Shown: piece after piece, positions 56,423-64,000 of the stretch
Position numbering within the stretch: position 1 is the stretch's first letter
Layout: each line of letters begins with the position of its first letter
NCBI GenBank assembly: GCA_001515945.1
Contig: LOER01000033.1
Location: 124,001 to 188,000 of the forward strand
Reading direction: 5' to 3'
Origin: Desulfitibacter sp. BRH_c19
GTDB lineage: Bacteria; Bacillota; DSM-16504; Desulfitibacterales; Desulfitibacteraceae
Length of the DNA: 64,000 nt
Program-made: the position numbers and the translations under genes
The notes under the pieces: model-generated
Told to the model about the DNA's origin: nothing
Databases searched by the model: none
The model's input: the letters and a program-made list of their open reading frames with translations, nothing else

Positions 56423-57760
56423 TTAAACCTCTATTTTTTTCCATTTTGCCTGGTTAAATCTCCACAGAGCAATGGTGGCTATTAATAGCCATTGAAATGC
56501 AGTAATCCACCAAACAGCCTCCAATCCCATATTAAAAATACGCAAGGCTACATAGAAAAGTGGTAAGCGGATAAACCAATTACCTAATAAAGAAAGATAT
56601 AATGGAAATCTAGTATCTCCTGCCCCTCTAAGGGCTCCCGCCATGGTCATTTCAGTTGCTACGGCAGTCTGAGCAAAAGCAGCAATTTGCACTACAGAGG
56701 CTGCAATGGGAATAATATTTTCATCAGTAGTAAAAATACGGACAACGGGTTCACTAAGAAAGAAAAATATAAATGCAGCTGTGGTCATTGTGGCCATAGC
56801 AAGATACATTGTCTTAAAAGCCAATCTTTGTGCTTTATCAGGGTTCAGGGAACCAAGGTTTTGTCCGACCAAGGTAGCACCAGCAATAGCAAAACCGTAT
56901 CCAGGCATAAAGGACATGGATTCAATAGCAAGTGCCACTTGATGTGCAGCATATGGTACTGAACCTAAGCCAATGATTAAATATACACCAGCTATTTGAC
57001 TACCTGCTCGTACTAGTTCTTCTCCCCCAGCAGGTACTGTCAGTCTTACAATCCTTTTAAAATCTATTTTTCGTATTTTCAAAAGGTGACCTTTTGTAAT
57101 TTTAATGGGTATTTTCCCACTAGCAAGCACAAAGAGAATAATGCAACAAGAAGTGGTAAAACTCACAAATGTACCTATTGCTGCTCCTTTTACACCTAAA
57201 GTAGGAAAACCTAATTTTCCAAAAATTAGTACATAATTTAAAACTATATTTACTGTATTACCCACCATTGCTACTTTTAATGGGATTTTAGTGAAACCAG
57301 CACTACGACAAGCTGATTCTCCCACAAGTAATACTAATAAAAAAATACTGGACAATGATAAAATACGCAGATACTCTATACCAAGTTCCTTAACCACAAT
57401 ATTAGGAGCAAATATATTAAAAATGGCAGGAGCAAAATACCATGTAAGACCTCCCACAAGAACTCCTATGAGCGCTGCTAAGGTAAGCGCTTGTCCAGTT
57501 ATTCTGCTCGCTTCCTCCATATTTTGAGCTCCTATTGCCCTTGCAACAATTGCTCCCGCACCTATTCCAACTGCCGCAAATAAAAAAATAGTAGTATAAA
57601 TAAAATTGCCTCCTAAACTTACAGCTGTTAAGGAGTCAGCACCTAATCTTCCTACCATTGCAATATCAACAAGGCCCACCATCATATGTAATATCATTTC
57701 AAATATAGCTGGCAAAGCAAGTCTCATTATGAATTTATATTCCTGCATTTTCATCCCCAC
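56423..57760 (-). CDS. MATE-family multidrug/cation exporter
   Basis: This 445-aa protein has 12 predicted transmembrane helices in two homologous halves. It has the N-terminal LALPAIFEMILHMMVGLVDI and AMVGRLGADSLTAVSLGG, and GYGFAIAGATLVGQNLGSLN in the second half. It is a DinF/NorM-type Na+- or H+-driven exporter in the cytoplasmic membrane; the substrate is unknown. The start is a GTG at 57760 or an ATG at 57754, with only a weak site. It lies 76 bp upstream of agrB in the same direction, so cotranscription with the agr-like locus is possible but unproven. Confidence 0.93.
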   Translation of the reverse strand: MGMKMQEYKFIMRLALPAIFEMILHMMVGLVDIAMVGRLGADSLTAVSLGGNFIYTTIFLFAAVGIGAGAIVARAIGAQNMEEASRITGQALTLAALIGVLVGGLTWYFAPAIFNIFAPNIVVKELGIEYLRILSLSSIFLLVLLVGESACRSAGFTKIPLKVAMVGNTVNIVLNYVLIFGKLGFPTLGVKGAAIGTFVSFTTSCCIILFVLASGKIPIKITKGHLLKIRKIDFKRIVRLTVPAGGEELVRAGSQIAGVYLIIGLGSVPYAAHQVALAIESMSFMPGYGFAIAGATLVGQNLGSLNPDKAQRLAFKTMYLAMATMTTAAFIFFFLSEPVVRIFTTDENIIPIAASVVQIAAFAQTAVATEMTMAGALRGAGDTRFPLYLSLLGNWFIRLPLFYVALRIFNMGLEAVWWITAFQWLLIATIALWRFNQAKWKKIEV

Positions 57761-57828
57761 TTAGTTAAATTCTAAAGAAAACCACACAAAAAATAATCTA
57801 TAGCAGAGCTATAGAAATAACCACCTGT

Positions 57829-57867
57829 TTTCTGGCTTCTGAATTCTGAATTCTGACTTCCGTATTC
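57829..57867 (-). repeat. GAATTC-type repeats after whiA
   Basis: TTCTGGCTTCTGAATTCTGA followed by ATTCTGACTTCCG starts directly at the whiA stop codon. It has the same family words as 44570-44652, 48035-48062 and 51370-51420. Confidence 0.7.
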
Positions 57868-58812
57868 CTATTGATTCTTCCCAATTCTATCTGCTATCTT
57901 TTGTAATCTACGCATTCTATGATTAACACCTGACTTACTTACAACTGGTGTCATTAATTCTCCTAGCTCCTTTAAGCTTAAATCTGGATTACCCAACCGC
58001 AGGTTAGCAATCTTTTCAAGTCCAGAAGGAAGTTTATGAAGACCAATGTTTCTTTCTAAGAATTTAATAGTTTCTACTTGTTTAATGGCTGCGTCCACAG
58101 TTTTCGTTAGGTTAGCTGTTTCACAGTTTACAATTCTGTTAACCCTGTTCCTAACCTCTTTTTTAACACGAATTCCTTCAAAGGATAAAAGAGCAGCATG
58201 TGCCCCGATAATATTTAAGAAATCTACTATCTGTTCACTTTCCTTTAAATATATCATATGTTTATTTCTTTTCATAAGGGTTTTTGGATTAAGCCCGAAA
58301 TTTCTCATTAATTCACATATTATTTTATAGTGAGTTGTATCTTTAACAACAATTTCTAAGTGATATGTCTTTTGCTCAGGATCACTTACCGAACCACTTC
58401 CTAAAAATACCCCTCTTAAATATGATCTATGGCAGCATCTGTTTTTAAAAATATCAGAATCCCATTTAATATCGTAACCCTTTGGAGTGAAAACGATTCC
58501 AAGGGCTTCAAAGGCTTTCTTGGTACCTATTTGAGGCAACAACCTTATAACATAAAGATTACTCTTTTTTAATCTAGCCCGTCTTCTAACAGATACTTCC
58601 TTTTGGAGGTTAAAAAGATTTTTAGCTAACCTATAAGCTCTTCTAGCAATTGCTGGATTTTCAGTTTCTAGAGTTAGGGATAAGTGATAATCCGCATCAA
58701 TATGAACATTGCCAGCCATCATAATCAAGCTTTTTAGTTCAGCAAGCTGACAGCATCTATCCCCATCATCTATTCGCGCCATTTCATTTTTAACCTTTTG
58801 TGTGAAAGACAT
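57868..58812 (-). CDS. whiA: WhiA-type DNA-binding regulator
   Basis: This 314-aa protein has an N-terminal LAGLIDADG-like fold without nuclease residues (CCHRSYLRGVFLGSGSVSDP in its centre) and a C-terminal HTH (NPDLSLKELGELMTPVVSKS, then GVNHRMRRLQKIA). In Actinobacteria it controls sporulation septation; in Bacillus it affects division and chromosome segregation. It is the third gene of the conserved rapZ-yvcK-whiA cluster, 34 bp after yvcK. AGGGGGAG precedes its ATG. Confidence 0.96.
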   Translation of the reverse strand: MSFTQKVKNEMARIDDGDRCCQLAELKSLIMMAGNVHIDADYHLSLTLETENPAIARRAYRLAKNLFNLQKEVSVRRRARLKKSNLYVIRLLPQIGTKKAFEALGIVFTPKGYDIKWDSDIFKNRCCHRSYLRGVFLGSGSVSDPEQKTYHLEIVVKDTTHYKIICELMRNFGLNPKTLMKRNKHMIYLKESEQIVDFLNIIGAHAALLSFEGIRVKKEVRNRVNRIVNCETANLTKTVDAAIKQVETIKFLERNIGLHKLPSGLEKIANLRLGNPDLSLKELGELMTPVVSKSGVNHRMRRLQKIADRIGKNQ

Positions 58813-58846
58813 TGTCCATCTCCCCCTTTAAGCAGTAGTTATCAGG

Positions 58847-60202
58847 TTAACCCACTAAGTCTTTATACCTTTCACCAAAAAAGAGATCGAGTATCTTCAA
58901 CCTTTCAGTAGCTGGTATACCCTTGATGATTTCCTTCATCAAAACTTTTGCAAGTTTATCAGAATCATGCCTCACCACATCTGAAAGATTTACAAAATCA
59001 GCCTTGTGTATTTTAGTCCTCAATTGTTTAACTGCTTTTTCGTCAAAAATTACTGGATGTGCACCTTTTTCTCTATATTTCTCTGAATAACTCCTTGGTA
59101 TTTGTCCAGTATTAACTATTACCCTATCAATTTGCACTTGGGAAGCATTATCTTTTATAGCTTTGATATGATCAGCAACTGTATAGAAATCTGTTTCCCC
59201 TGGCTGAGTCATGACGTTACAAACATAATATACCTGAGAGCTACTTCTATTAATGGCATGCGATATTTTTTTTATTAACAAATTAGGAATTATACTAGTA
59301 TATAGACTGCCTGGACCTATAACAATAGCATCCGCCTCTTTTATTGCCTTAAGAGCATCTTCTACAGGTTCACAATCCCCTGGAACAAGATTCATACGTT
59401 TAATCCTACCTGGATGCTTTACAATCTCTGTTTCCCCATAAACTTCCGTACCATCATTCATCTCTGCCTTTAAAATAACATTACTTAAAGTAGCTGGTAA
59501 TACCGTTCCTCTTACTGCTAGCACTTTGCTTAGTTCTTTAATTGACTTATTCATATCCCCAGTAATATTTGTCATCGCAACAAGGAGTAGATTGCCAAGA
59601 TTTCGATCTGCTAGCTCTGTCCCTTTTGGAAAGCGATAGTCTAACAAATCCTCAAGAAGACTTTCTCCATCAGCCAAGGCCATAAGGTTATTCCTTAAAT
59701 CTCCAGGGGGTATAACCCCAAACTCCCCTCTAAGTTTTCCTGAACAACCTCCATCATCTGTCACTGTAACAAGGGCTGTAATGTTACTTGTGTAATGCTT
59801 TAATCCTCTAAGAAGGACTGCCAAGCCCGTTCCACCACCTATAACAACGACTTTAGGTCCCCTTTTCAATTGTCTCTTTTGATAGATAATTTCTACTAGT
59901 CTAGACTCATTATATGGAATAATTACGTTTAATATTGATATGGCACCTTTCTTAAGAGAAAAAGCAATTACTGCTAATCCGGTAATAATAAAGAATACAC
60001 CCGCTATATTTACAGCACTATAGGTAATATATTGTTCTTCAATAAGAGTTCCTATAAAGAATAAAAAAGTCCACCATCTAGCCTCAAGGATTAACGCTAA
60101 ACCCCAAGAAGCAATTATCACCCCTAACAATGCAAGCAGTAGCCATCTCTTAACCTTTAACCCGGGATATAGCCATTTAAAGTTTTTATTGATCCAGTTC
60201 AT
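58847..60202 (-). CDS. yvcK: YvcK/CofD-like gluconeogenesis and cell-shape factor
   Basis: This 451-aa protein has two N-terminal transmembrane helices (about residues 18-38 and 66-85), longer than the soluble Bacillus form. The CofD-like nucleotide-binding domain follows: KVVVIGGGTGLAVLLRGLKH, TVTDDGGCSGKLRGEFG, PPGDLRNNLMALAD, and IVIGPGSLYTSIIPNLL. The family binds UDP-sugars and is needed for growth on gluconeogenic carbon and for cell-wall synthesis. It starts at the last base of rapZ, so the two genes are coupled. The membrane anchor suggests action at the envelope. Confidence 0.94.
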   Translation of the reverse strand: MNWINKNFKWLYPGLKVKRWLLLALLGVIIASWGLALILEARWWTFLFFIGTLIEEQYITYSAVNIAGVFFIITGLAVIAFSLKKGAISILNVIIPYNESRLVEIIYQKRQLKRGPKVVVIGGGTGLAVLLRGLKHYTSNITALVTVTDDGGCSGKLRGEFGVIPPGDLRNNLMALADGESLLEDLLDYRFPKGTELADRNLGNLLLVAMTNITGDMNKSIKELSKVLAVRGTVLPATLSNVILKAEMNDGTEVYGETEIVKHPGRIKRMNLVPGDCEPVEDALKAIKEADAIVIGPGSLYTSIIPNLLIKKISHAINRSSSQVYYVCNVMTQPGETDFYTVADHIKAIKDNASQVQIDRVIVNTGQIPRSYSEKYREKGAHPVIFDEKAVKQLRTKIHKADFVNLSDVVRHDSDKLAKVLMKEIIKGIPATERLKILDLFFGERYKDLVG

Positions 60203-61074
60203 TAAATACCTCCTATACCCCTATCAATATCTCTATGTTTAGTTATGACTTTACAATCAAATTCATTTATACGCATCTCTAGATGATTTGCAATTGCAAC
60301 TGAGCGATGTCGACCTCCTGTACAACCAATTGCTATAACAAGCTGGCTTTTCCCTTCCTTTTTGTAGTGAGGTATCAGGTAATGAAGCAGATCACAGTAT
60401 TTTTTGAGAAATTCCTGGCTAACATCATTTTTCAAAACATATTCCTTTACTTCTTCATCATGTCCTGATAAGGGCCGTAATCCCATATCATAATATGGAT
60501 TTGGAATAAATCTAACATCCACCACTAGGTCAGCATCCATTGGTATCCCATATTTAAAACCAAAGGATATTACTGTTACTGGTAGCTCATCCTTTTCAGC
60601 ACTAAATATGTTTGTTATCTGTCCTTTTAACTGGCTTGTGGACATGTCCGAAGTATCTAAAATAACCTCAGCCCTATCCTTAAGCTGGGCAAGAATTTTC
60701 CTCTCTTTAATAATCCCTTCCATTAAATCTACCGGTGATAATGGATGGCTTCTCCTAGTTTCTTTGAATCTTCTTATCAATACTTCATCTGAAGCATCAA
60801 GAAAAAGAGTTCTATATTTCAATCCTTTTTGGTCCAAGCAGGTCAATGCTTTATTTAAACCATCAAAGAATTTCCCGCCCCTAATATCCATAACCAAGGC
60901 CACTTTATCTATGTTGTCCGCCTTTTCTATTTCCTCTAAAAGCGTTGGGACTAAAGATGGAGGCAAATTATCAATACAAAAAAAACTGAGATCTTCCAAA
61001 CAACGAATGGCTTGAGTTTTCCCAGCACCAGATAGTCCAGTAACAATTATCAGTTGTAGTTTACTTAAATTCAT
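60202..61074 (-). CDS. rapZ: RapZ/YvcJ nucleotide-binding protein
   Basis: This 290-aa protein has the Walker A IVTGLSGAGKTQAIRCLEDL, then FCIDNLPPSLVPTLLEEIEK, and the C-terminal SFGFKYGIPMDADLVVDVRF and IAIGCTGGRHRSVAIANHL. The family hydrolyses ATP/GTP; in E. coli RapZ controls glucosamine-6-phosphate synthase through small RNAs, and in Bacillus YvcJ affects competence. Here it lies upstream of yvcK and whiA, the standard order. Confidence 0.96.
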   Translation of the reverse strand: MNLSKLQLIIVTGLSGAGKTQAIRCLEDLSFFCIDNLPPSLVPTLLEEIEKADNIDKVALVMDIRGGKFFDGLNKALTCLDQKGLKYRTLFLDASDEVLIRRFKETRRSHPLSPVDLMEGIIKERKILAQLKDRAEVILDTSDMSTSQLKGQITNIFSAEKDELPVTVISFGFKYGIPMDADLVVDVRFIPNPYYDMGLRPLSGHDEEVKEYVLKNDVSQEFLKKYCDLLHYLIPHYKKEGKSQLVIAIGCTGGRHRSVAIANHLEMRINEFDCKVITKHRDIDRGIGGI

Positions 61075-61084
61075 TTCAACTCAC

Positions 61085-61819
61085 CTAATTCAAAAGATTT
61101 TTAATTTGCCTAGCACTAATACCGGCTTCCATTGCCAGCTTAAAACCAGGTTCTAGATTGCCCACAGTTTCAGTATAATGAGCATCACTATTAATTACAA
61201 ATATAGGGCCTTCTTTGGCTGCAACCTTGAGTTCCTCAGGAGTTTGATGTAAATGACCGCAGTTTATTTCATATAGAACACCATATTTTGCACAGGCCTT
61301 TGCTACCTTTTGAATATTAATCGGCAATCCTAGGCCTGGATGACTAATGGCAAAAGGTTTATGCTTAGCGCAAACCTCAATCAGCGCTTTAGTATTATAA
61401 TCCATAACCTGTCTATGAGCTATCTTTAAATACTTGCTTGCTTGATTTTTTACAATAAGGTTCCAGTAGCCTGCTAAGGTGCTGGCAAAAACATAAGGGT
61501 GAAGCCCTATAATTAGAATATCTAACTGTTGATAGATTTGGACTGGAACATCTATTTCACCCTTTGGACCAATTACATTTGCTTCTACTCCACTTAGAAC
61601 TTTAAAGTCTTTTAGTGTCTGATTTATATCGCTTACTTTTCGAGCTACTTCCAGTAGTTTCTCAGGACTCCTTAGACCACCTGCTATGTTTTTTGGTCCA
61701 TGGTCAGTTATTGCAATTTCTTGCAGTCCCATGTTTTGTCCTGCAACTATCATCTCTTCAATGCTAGCCCTACCATCACTATAATTAGAATGGGTATGGT
61801 AATCACCAATGAATTCCAA
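61085..61819 (-). CDS. PHP-domain phosphoesterase (first of two)
   Basis: This 244-aa protein has the four PHP metal motifs: DYHTHSNYSDGRAS, ITDHGPKN with GVEANVIGPKGEID, ISHPGLG, and INSDAHYTETVGNLE. It resembles YcdX/HisK-like phosphatases; the substrate is unknown. A TTG start at 61819 fits a GGGAG site upstream. It lies 10 bp upstream of rapZ and probably belongs to the same operon. It is a paralogue of the next PHP gene (61887-62609). Confidence 0.9.
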   Translation of the reverse strand: MEFIGDYHTHSNYSDGRASIEEMIVAGQNMGLQEIAITDHGPKNIAGGLRSPEKLLEVARKVSDINQTLKDFKVLSGVEANVIGPKGEIDVPVQIYQQLDILIIGLHPYVFASTLAGYWNLIVKNQASKYLKIAHRQVMDYNTKALIEVCAKHKPFAISHPGLGLPINIQKVAKACAKYGVLYEINCGHLHQTPEELKVAAKEGPIFVINSDAHYTETVGNLEPGFKLAMEAGISARQIKNLLN

Positions 61820-61886
61820 AATTTTAGTCTCCCTTCATCATGAAACATGAGGCAGGAAACATTAATGCAAGATTGCGCGCGCCCTT

Positions 61887-62609
61887 TTAAGAATGCCTCT
61901 GCCTTCTTCCTTGTAGATATGAGTGTATTTTATCGCCTGATCTATTGATAATCTGTTCCTCCCCAATTCCCACCTTTTTCAGAAGCTCTATGGCTGAAAT
62001 GAAATCTCCTACACGGTCTGCCCAATGTGCATCGCTTCCTACTGCAACCTGTATTTTATGCTCAGCAGCTTTTTCAGCAATTGCCATACAGTTACAGTAG
62101 CTTCCCGCACGGGATAAGCCAAGCGAACTATTATTAATTTCTAGAAGTATTCCATTTTCTTTAGCCGCTAATATTATTTCTGTTGGGTCAACCTTAAACT
62201 CAGGATTTCCAGGGTGAACAATCACGTCCACCAGAGGATTACTCATTACTTTTATCATTGTCTTTGTATTTTGAGCAACAGTACCCGTTGGTGAACAATA
62301 GGTATGAAACCCAGCTAGTATAATATCTAGCATCTTAAGATACACTTCGGGAACATCAACATTCCCTTCTTTATCTATAATATTAGCTTCTACACCTTTT
62401 AATATTTCAACACCTTGATAATGTTTAGGTACTGCCCTTAGGTTTCCGAAATGATACAAATTAGGCCCTCCTGGCATGTCAGGACCATGATCAGTTATTG
62501 CAATTAACTTTAAACCTTTTTTAGCAGCGGCCTGAACATTTTCTGCTATGGTACTATATGCATGGCCACTAGCTACAGAATGTACGTGCAAGTCTGCTTC
62601 AAGCTTCAT
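61887..62609 (-). CDS. PHP-domain phosphoesterase (second of two)
   Basis: This 240-aa paralogue of the preceding entry has LHVHSVASGHAYSTIAENVQ, AITDHGPDMPGGPNLYHFGN, GVEANIIDKEGNVDVPE, VHPGNPEF and VGSDAHWADRVGDF. The HxH, DHG, E and DAH metal ligands are all present. This version resembles the YcdX group with three zinc ions. The gap to its paralogue (61820-61886) carries short repeat-like words. Tandem duplication then divergence is likely. Confidence 0.9.
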   Translation of the reverse strand: MKLEADLHVHSVASGHAYSTIAENVQAAAKKGLKLIAITDHGPDMPGGPNLYHFGNLRAVPKHYQGVEILKGVEANIIDKEGNVDVPEVYLKMLDIILAGFHTYCSPTGTVAQNTKTMIKVMSNPLVDVIVHPGNPEFKVDPTEIILAAKENGILLEINNSSLGLSRAGSYCNCMAIAEKAAEHKIQVAVGSDAHWADRVGDFISAIELLKKVGIGEEQIINRSGDKIHSYLQGRRQRHS

Positions 62610-62673
62610 ATTTAAGCACCTCTTTATTAATAGCGCAAGATTTTTTCAAATTGAGACTTGTGCAGAACACAAG

Positions 62674-63462
62674 TCAGGCGAGAATTAACTTTTCTATTGC
62701 CTCAGCTACTCCATCATCATTATTATTGTTGGTAACATAATCAGCATGGACTTTTACATTATCATCTGCATTAGCCATTGCCACGGAAAAACCTGCATAT
62801 TTAAACATTTCAATGTCATTGTCATTGTCACCGATTGCCATAACATTTTTTCTATCAATTGCAAGTTTTTTAACTACTGCCTCTATTCCTTTTCCTTTAG
62901 TAGCCTCTACATTTAAAATCTCCAAGAAATGTGGTTGGGAACGGGTAATATACACCATCCTATCGGAAAGTTTTTCTCTAATCATATGTAAAATATCTTC
63001 TTCGCCCATAGCTAACAACTTAATAGGAGATGTCTTTAAAAATTTCAGCAAATCATTAACCTTATATAATGGAACGTTTACTCTGTCTGCATATTTCTGT
63101 GCCCAATAATCGTTTCTTTCAACATATAATTTATCCTCAAAATATACATTTAGCTGGCAATCACATTCTCTACAAATCTCTATCACACGCTTTGCGTCTT
63201 CTAAGGGTAAATTTCTTTTGTATAATATCTCATCATCAGCGGAGTTTTTTACTAGAGCTCCATTATAGGTAATTAACGGTATATTTATTCCTAGCTCCTG
63301 GGCATATGGATATGCAGATGCATACATTCTCCCAGTACAAAGGGTTACTTTCACTCCCCTGTTTTCCGCCTCTTTTATTGCCCTTACTGCTCTTGGTGAT
63401 ATCACCAAGTCATTATTTAATAGGGTGCCATCTAAATCAATTGCTATTAATTTAATATCCAT
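62674..63462 (-). CDS. Cof-type HAD hydrolase
   Basis: This protein of about 262 aa has the HAD motifs: IAIDLDGTLLNNDLVIS (motif I), TLCTGR (motif II), and VMAIGDNDNDIEMFKYAGFS followed by VAMANAD (motifs III-IV), with a type IIB cap in the middle. Such enzymes dephosphorylate sugar phosphates or flavin nucleotides; the exact substrate is unknown. I chose the ATG at 63462 (MDIKLIA), with AAGGAGG upstream; the open frame extends to 63513 without support. Confidence 0.94.
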   Translation of the reverse strand: MDIKLIAIDLDGTLLNNDLVISPRAVRAIKEAENRGVKVTLCTGRMYASAYPYAQELGINIPLITYNGALVKNSADDEILYKRNLPLEDAKRVIEICRECDCQLNVYFEDKLYVERNDYWAQKYADRVNVPLYKVNDLLKFLKTSPIKLLAMGEEDILHMIREKLSDRMVYITRSQPHFLEILNVEATKGKGIEAVVKKLAIDRKNVMAIGDNDNDIEMFKYAGFSVAMANADDNVKVHADYVTNNNNDDGVAEAIEKLILA

Positions 63463-63666
63463 GATGGACTTCAACCTCCTTAAAAAACATTGAGATATAA
63501 CGTGAGTGAACATACATGGTTTATCTTCTATGTATCATAGTTACTTTCCTTCAGGGTATGTTGGATAATTTTTCTGACAGTACCAGAAGAGGACGCTTCT
63601 TGCTTCTTGAATAAAAGAGGAATTATGTGGTAAAATAATTTAAAATACAAGAAGGAGGTTCTCTAA

Positions 63667-63951
63667 GTGTACTATAAAAATCTTTTAGAACAGTCCCTAA
63701 AGGAATTAAATATCTCATATAAAGAAAATAAACTAACTTATACCTTTGAAAAACCTCTGGCAATTACTATTGCTACACCCCAGACTTATTTTTCTTTTAA
63801 ATCCCAAAGTCTTAAGCTTGTTAGTGATGATGATTTCTTATACATGGACTTTGATAATGACTTCATCTTTAAGACTCAAGCACCCTTTGTAAGCTTTGCA
63901 CCCGCCAAGAATAACAGTATGTTAATCCGCCTAAGCCATAACAAGTTCTAA
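63667..63951 (+). CDS. Small hypothetical protein
   Basis: This 94-aa protein starts at a GTG (63667) with a strong AAGGAGG site 8 nt upstream, so it is very probably translated. It has no signal peptide or membrane segment; it looks like a small alternating beta-strand protein (ITIATPQTYFSFKSQSLKL, then DDFLYMDFDNDFIFK). I do not recognise it. It is divergent from the HAD gene, and a GGGGACAC repeat follows its stop. Confidence 0.65.
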   Translation: MYYKNLLEQSLKELNISYKENKLTYTFEKPLAITIATPQTYFSFKSQSLKLVSDDDFLYMDFDNDFIFKTQAPFVSFAPAKNNSMLIRLSHNKF

Positions 63952-63954
63952 GGA

Positions 63955-63990
63955 AAGGGGACACACCAGTTAAGGTATGGGGACACACCT
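63955..63990. repeat. GGGGACACACC direct repeat at the window end
   Basis: Two copies of GGGGACACACC, 17 bp apart, lie directly after the preceding gene's stop codon. They fit the GGGGAC family of gene-end repeats. Confidence 0.55.
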
Positions 63991-64000
63991 GCGGACAGGA

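Overview
The window looks like a chromosomal segment of a low-GC, Gram-positive anaerobe of the class Clostridia, possibly a Peptococcaceae-like lineage. That is inference. The support is strong Shine-Dalgarno sequences, PyrR-type attenuators, a gap-pgk-tpi-gpmI-eno glycolytic operon, a rapZ-yvcK-whiA cluster, a membrane pyrophosphatase, sigma-54, and a SCIFF ribosomal peptide gene, which is characteristic of Clostridia. The segment is mostly core genome, with a signalling-rich and decay-rich left third.

Layout. 1-10 kb: a stalk-domain surface protein cut by the window edge, an orphan sensor kinase, a DUF3810 membrane metalloprotease-like protein, DegV, an Ig-like repeat surface protein, and a TetR-HelD operon with a visible promoter/operator. 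10-18 kb: a large PAS/GAF/GGDEF/HD-GYP c-di-GMP protein, a second orphan kinase, an adaA-ogt pair with broken ogt, and an Fe-S protein. This part is littered with gene remnants (DUF3810 tail, HelD tail, DUF362, ogt, a start-less peptidoglycan-binding/LysM gene) and with small repeats, including a MITE-like hairpin. 18.6-22.4 kb: smpB and ssrA (tmRNA). Downstream of the tmRNA 3' end lie two further copies of that end, splitting the region into islets that carry a DUF421 gene and an amino-acid permease. 22.7-25.5 kb: a response regulator and kinase pair. 25.5-35.7 kb: a complete pyrBC-carAB-pyrKDFE operon behind a sigma-A promoter and two tandem PyrR attenuators. 35.8-47.9 kb: rnr, an esterase, hppA, secG and the glycolytic operon with its promoter. 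48-56.3 kb: an aspartate aminotransferase, an orphan SCIFF precursor, rpoN, then a signalling locus. 56.4-64 kb: a MATE exporter, whiA, yvcK, rapZ, two PHP phosphoesterases, a Cof-type HAD hydrolase and a small unknown gene.

The most interesting system is at 51.3-56.35 kb. An AgrB peptidase and a 43-aa AgrD-like cyclic-lactone pheromone precursor (overlapping by 14 nt) are followed by a membrane GGDEF/HD-GYP protein, a small membrane protein and a membrane PAS histidine kinase, with rpoN next. The GGDEF/HD-GYP protein and the kinase share a homologous N-terminal multi-TM domain. This suggests one peptide or membrane signal feeding both c-di-GMP turnover and phosphorylation. No classical AgrC/AgrA pair is present.

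Several families of short dispersed repeats sit preferentially at gene 3' ends. In at least two cases the repeat supplies the stop codon of the host gene. Residue and base comparisons were done by eye; no database search was run.
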